Shown here: positions 61,605-64,000 of the stretch, in pieces
Position numbering within the stretch: the first letter of the stretch is position 1
Layout: the number at the start of each line of letters is the position of its first letter
NCBI GenBank assembly: GCA_002359735.1
Contig: DENS01000005.1
Coordinates: forward strand, 67,122-131,121
Direction of reading: 5' to 3'
Length of the DNA stretch: 64,000 bases
Origin: Micavibrio sp. UBA2638
GTDB taxonomy: Bacteria; Pseudomonadota; Alphaproteobacteria; Micavibrionales; Micavibrionaceae
The notes under the pieces: generated by a model
Told to the model about the DNA's origin: nothing
The model's database searches: none
Seen by the model: only the letters and a program-made list of their open reading frames with translations
Position numbers and translations under genes: made by a program

Positions 61605-62182
61605 AACCAGACGCGGGGGTTTGCGATGCGGTATCCTTTAATCGCCCGTGATAACCCGCGCACAAACCGAACGGCGAAATAGATCAGAACCGGTACAATG
61701 GTGATAATGCCGGCGGTGATGAGGGGCTGCATATTGGCCTGAATGAAAATATCAAAACACGGGCTGGCCAGATCCCAGATTTGGGTGTAAGTCGCATTGG
61801 CGGCAAATTCTACGCCTTGCGCGGCAAGATTATTCGCGCAGGGGCTAAAAGGGTCGTAATTGATGTCGTTCATCATAATCAGCCCGCCAATTGTAGTTGT
61901 GATGGCGGCCAGACCTGATCCGATCCAGATGGTGCGAATGATATAGGTCGTGTGATTTTGGATCAGGCTTTCCGGTTCGGCCTTGGCGCGGATTATATAA
62001 GATGCAACCAAAACCCCGATCATAAAGACCAGGGCAACAATCGCGATAATGCCATGGGGAATCGTCGTCAGAACGAGCGAAACCGCAAAGGCCGCGTATA
62101 AATTTAAAATGGTTTTGCGCTGTGGGTGCTGGACGTTGGCTGGCGGTGGCGGCGTTGGTGATGGCGTCGGGGTTTCTGACAT
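61601..62182 (-). CDS. Hypothetical four-helix membrane protein
   Basis: The 193-residue protein has a Pro-rich N-terminal tail (SETPTPSPTPPPP) and about four membrane helices (about 27-45, 47-66, 83-103, 150-172). The C-terminal motif RFVRGLSRAIKGYRIANPRVWF is like that of small DUF4870-type membrane proteins. A loop with two Cys (FSPCANN and SPCFDIF) lies between helices three and four and may be periplasmic. Function is unknown. It is downstream of mutL on the same strand, 59 bases from its stop. Confidence 0.65.
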   Translation of the reverse strand: MSETPTPSPTPPPPANVQHPQRKTILNLYAAFAVSLVLTTIPHGIIAIVALVFMIGVLVASYIIRAKAEPESLIQNHTTYIIRTIWIGSGLAAITTTIGGLIMMNDINYDPFSPCANNLAAQGVEFAANATYTQIWDLASPCFDIFIQANMQPLITAGIITIVPVLIYFAVRFVRGLSRAIKGYRIANPRVWF

Positions 62183-62241
62183 GGTCGTTGACCTTCCTTT
62201 TTTCTGTCTTTTGCTTATCTTCGGGCCTGATTTGGGCGCAT

Positions 62242-64000
62242 TTACCTGCGGCCGAATAATTTTTCAATCTCTTTTAAAGATAGGGTGATATAGGTCGGGC
62301 GGCCATGGTTGCATTGGCCCGATAACGGAGTTTTTTCCATGTCACGCAACAAGGCGTTCATTTCTTCGGCATTCATACGCCGCCCTGATCGGACAGAGCC
62401 GTGACAGGCCATGGTCGATAATATTTCGTTGAGTTTTTCTTCCAGCATATCGGCATTGCCATGTTCGGCGATGTCATCGGCGATGTCATGGATCAGGCCC
62501 TGTATATCGGCTTTGGGGCCCAGAAGGGAGGGAATGGTTTGCACCGATAAGGCGCCTTGGCCGAATGGCTCCAGCTCCAGCCCCAATTTGGCAAACACGC
62601 TTTGGTGCTCCAGAATATTGGTGATGCTGCCTTCGTCCATTTCAATAATTTCTGGCGTCAGAAGCCCTTGTTTTTCAACGCCATTTTCTGCCATCTGACC
62701 CTTGAATCGTTCATAGACCAGTCGTTCATGGGCGGCGTGTTGATCAACGATAACCATGCCCTCGGCCGTTTGGGCAATGATATAATTTTCATGAATTTGC
62801 GCCCGCGCCGCGCCTAGCGGATAGCTTTCGGCGGCTGCGTTTTGATTGATGCCGGAATCTGGCGGCGCTGCGGTATAGGAATAGGCGGCCGGTTCTTCAT
62901 GCCGTGCTGAGGGCTCCGGCTCATATAACAGGCTTTGAGGCTCGGCCAGATGAGCGTAAGATTCGGCATGTGCGGGGCCGCCGCTTAAGGGGCGGTAATA
63001 GGATGGCGCCGCGCCCGGGGCGCCGCCCCTGTTTAAGGGCAATGATGGAGCCGCCGCAGCGCTGCTATGGGCCGGGTATTGGGTGCGCATGGCGCCCAGC
63101 GCCTGGGCGGATACGGTGGAGGAAGTCTCAAACCCATGGTCATGGATCGCATGTTTTAATGTGCTGATAATCAGGCCGCGGATCATTGCCGGGTCTTGAA
63201 ACCGCACTTCGGCCTTGGCCGGGTGCACGTTAACGTCTACCGTTTCGCAAGGCAGATTTAAAAACAAGGCCACCATAGGGTGGCGCCCACGATGCAAAAC
63301 ATCCATATAGGCGGCGCGCACGCAGCCCGTAATTAACTTGTCACGCACACTGCGCCCGTTGACGAATAAGTACTGATATTGTGATGTTCCACGGTGAAGA
63401 GTCGGCAAACCGGCAAAACCGGACAGAGTGATGCCTTCACGTTCGGCATGGATTTCTATGGCGTTCTGGCCAAAATCTTTTCCCAAAACTGCGGCCAATC
63501 TGGCCTTTGGGTCCAGGGTGATGGGCAGGTTCAAGGCCTTCTTTCCATCATGGGACAGGCCGAACGCAACATTGGGATAGGCCATGGCCAGCCGTTGGAT
63601 TGTATCTTTAATGGCCATAAATTCGGCGCGTTCGGCTTTTAAAAATTTTAAACGGGCCGGCGTGGCATAGAATAAATCGCGAACCTCAATGCGGGTGCCT
63701 TTCGGGTGGGCGCAGGGTTTGATGGCTGATTTTTTTCCGGCCTCAACGGTTATTTCATAGGCATCCCCGCCTTTTTGCCGGGTCTGGATTTTTAAACGGG
63801 ATACGGCGGCGATTGAGGCGAGAGCCTCTCCGCGAAAACCCAGATTGGTAATGTTCAGCAGGTCATCGCCCGGTAATTTCGATGTGGCATGGCGGTCAAC
63901 CGCGGCGGCCAGTTCTTCGGCGCTCATGCCATCCCCATCATCGGAGATAACCATCAGGCTTTTTCCGCCTGCCTTGATATCAATTTGAATTTGCGCGGCG
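62242..64000 (-). CDS. mutL: DNA mismatch repair protein MutL (N-terminus beyond window)
   Basis: The frame runs open into the window edge; the residues before the first Met (ending KAGGKSL) align with the MutL ATPase, so about the first 50 residues are missing. Visible parts are the GHKL ATPase (DDGDGMSAEE, NLGFRGEALASIAAVS), the transducer domain, a Pro/Ala/Tyr-rich linker, and a C-terminal domain with DQHAAHERLVYE. That motif matches the endonuclease site DQHAx2Ex4E, and CNHGRPT also contributes to it. This MutL should nick DNA itself, as expected in bacteria without MutH. Confidence 0.95.
   Translation of the reverse strand, partial: AAQIQIDIKAGGKSLMVISDDGDGMSAEELAAAVDRHATSKLPGDDLLNITNLGFRGEALASIAAVSRLKIQTRQKGGDAYEITVEAGKKSAIKPCAHPKGTRIEVRDLFYATPARLKFLKAERAEFMAIKDTIQRLAMAYPNVAFGLSHDGKKALNLPITLDPKARLAAVLGKDFGQNAIEIHAEREGITLSGFAGLPTLHRGTSQYQYLFVNGRSVRDKLITGCVRAAYMDVLHRGRHPMVALFLNLPCETVDVNVHPAKAEVRFQDPAMIRGLIISTLKHAIHDHGFETSSTVSAQALGAMRTQYPAHSSAAAAPSLPLNRGGAPGAAPSYYRPLSGGPAHAESYAHLAEPQSLLYEPEPSARHEEPAAYSYTAAPPDSGINQNAAAESYPLGAARAQIHENYIIAQTAEGMVIVDQHAAHERLVYERFKGQMAENGVEKQGLLTPEIIEMDEGSITNILEHQSVFAKLGLELEPFGQGALSVQTIPSLLGPKADIQGLIHDIADDIAEHGNADMLEEKLNEILSTMACHGSVRSGRRMNAEEMNALLRDMEKTPLSGQCNHGRPTYITLSLKEIEKLFGRR

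Overview
The window is a gene-dense bacterial chromosome segment of about 50% GC, almost certainly from an alphaproteobacterium. The supporting markers are HdaA beside a PerM-type permease and a DUF2066 protein, a divK-pleD pair followed by rpmG, the rnr-topA-dprA-plsY-pyrB block, an EipB (DUF1849) protein, an ATP12-type F1 chaperone, a tiny aa3-oxidase subunit-IV-like protein and a four-gene sdh set. The type IV pilus-like cluster, the many hybrid kinases and the lack of a close match to a familiar model genus would fit a Micavibrio-like lineage, but that placement is a guess. I see no rRNA, tRNA, CRISPR array, transposase or prophage.

Layout. 0-5 kb: the tail of an unknown gene, a divergent RelA/SpoT-fold protein, ndk, and a large 7TM hybrid histidine kinase. 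5-14 kb: a small oxidase-subunit-like gene, purMN, then DUF2066-perM-hdaA, sixA, rnd and aspS. 14-18 kb: a small unknown gene, eipB, divK and pleD. 17.8-26 kb: a minus-strand operon read as pyrB-plsY-dprA-topA-rnr-rpmG. 26-28 kb: two small unknown genes and a CoA-transferase. 28-39 kb: a pilus or type II secretion-like cluster with prepilin peptidase (divergent), single receiver, secretin lipoprotein, a PilP-like protein fused to Ig-like repeats, ATPase, inner-membrane platform, two bitopic assembly proteins and two prepilin-like proteins; a soluble hybrid kinase converges on it. 39-45 kb: an AT-rich orphan, asd, a hypothetical, a TerB-like gene and pdxY. 45-52 kb: sdhC, sdhD, sdhA and sdhB, split by three foreign genes (an exported protein, an antisense HExxH protein and a GGDEF protein). 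52-64 kb: two hypotheticals, nadCA, rarA, an EamA permease, crcB, a pseudouridine synthase, an AsmA protein, an ATP12-type chaperone, a membrane protein and mutL, which is cut by the window edge.

Most of the window is housekeeping: purine, pyrimidine, NAD and lysine/threonine precursor synthesis, the TCA cycle, DNA repair and RNA decay. Cell-cycle and c-di-GMP signalling (DivK, PleD, a second GGDEF protein, two hybrid kinases with Hpt domains, two single receivers) lies beside the envelope and pilus genes.

The strongest leads for new biology are: the 28-39 kb pilus-like cluster, with its fused PilP-like protein and glutamate-less prepilins; a pair of identical palindromes inside that cluster; a plsY gene whose 5' two-thirds has about half the GC content of the rest; the fragmented sdh locus; and the stand-alone RelA/SpoT-like protein.
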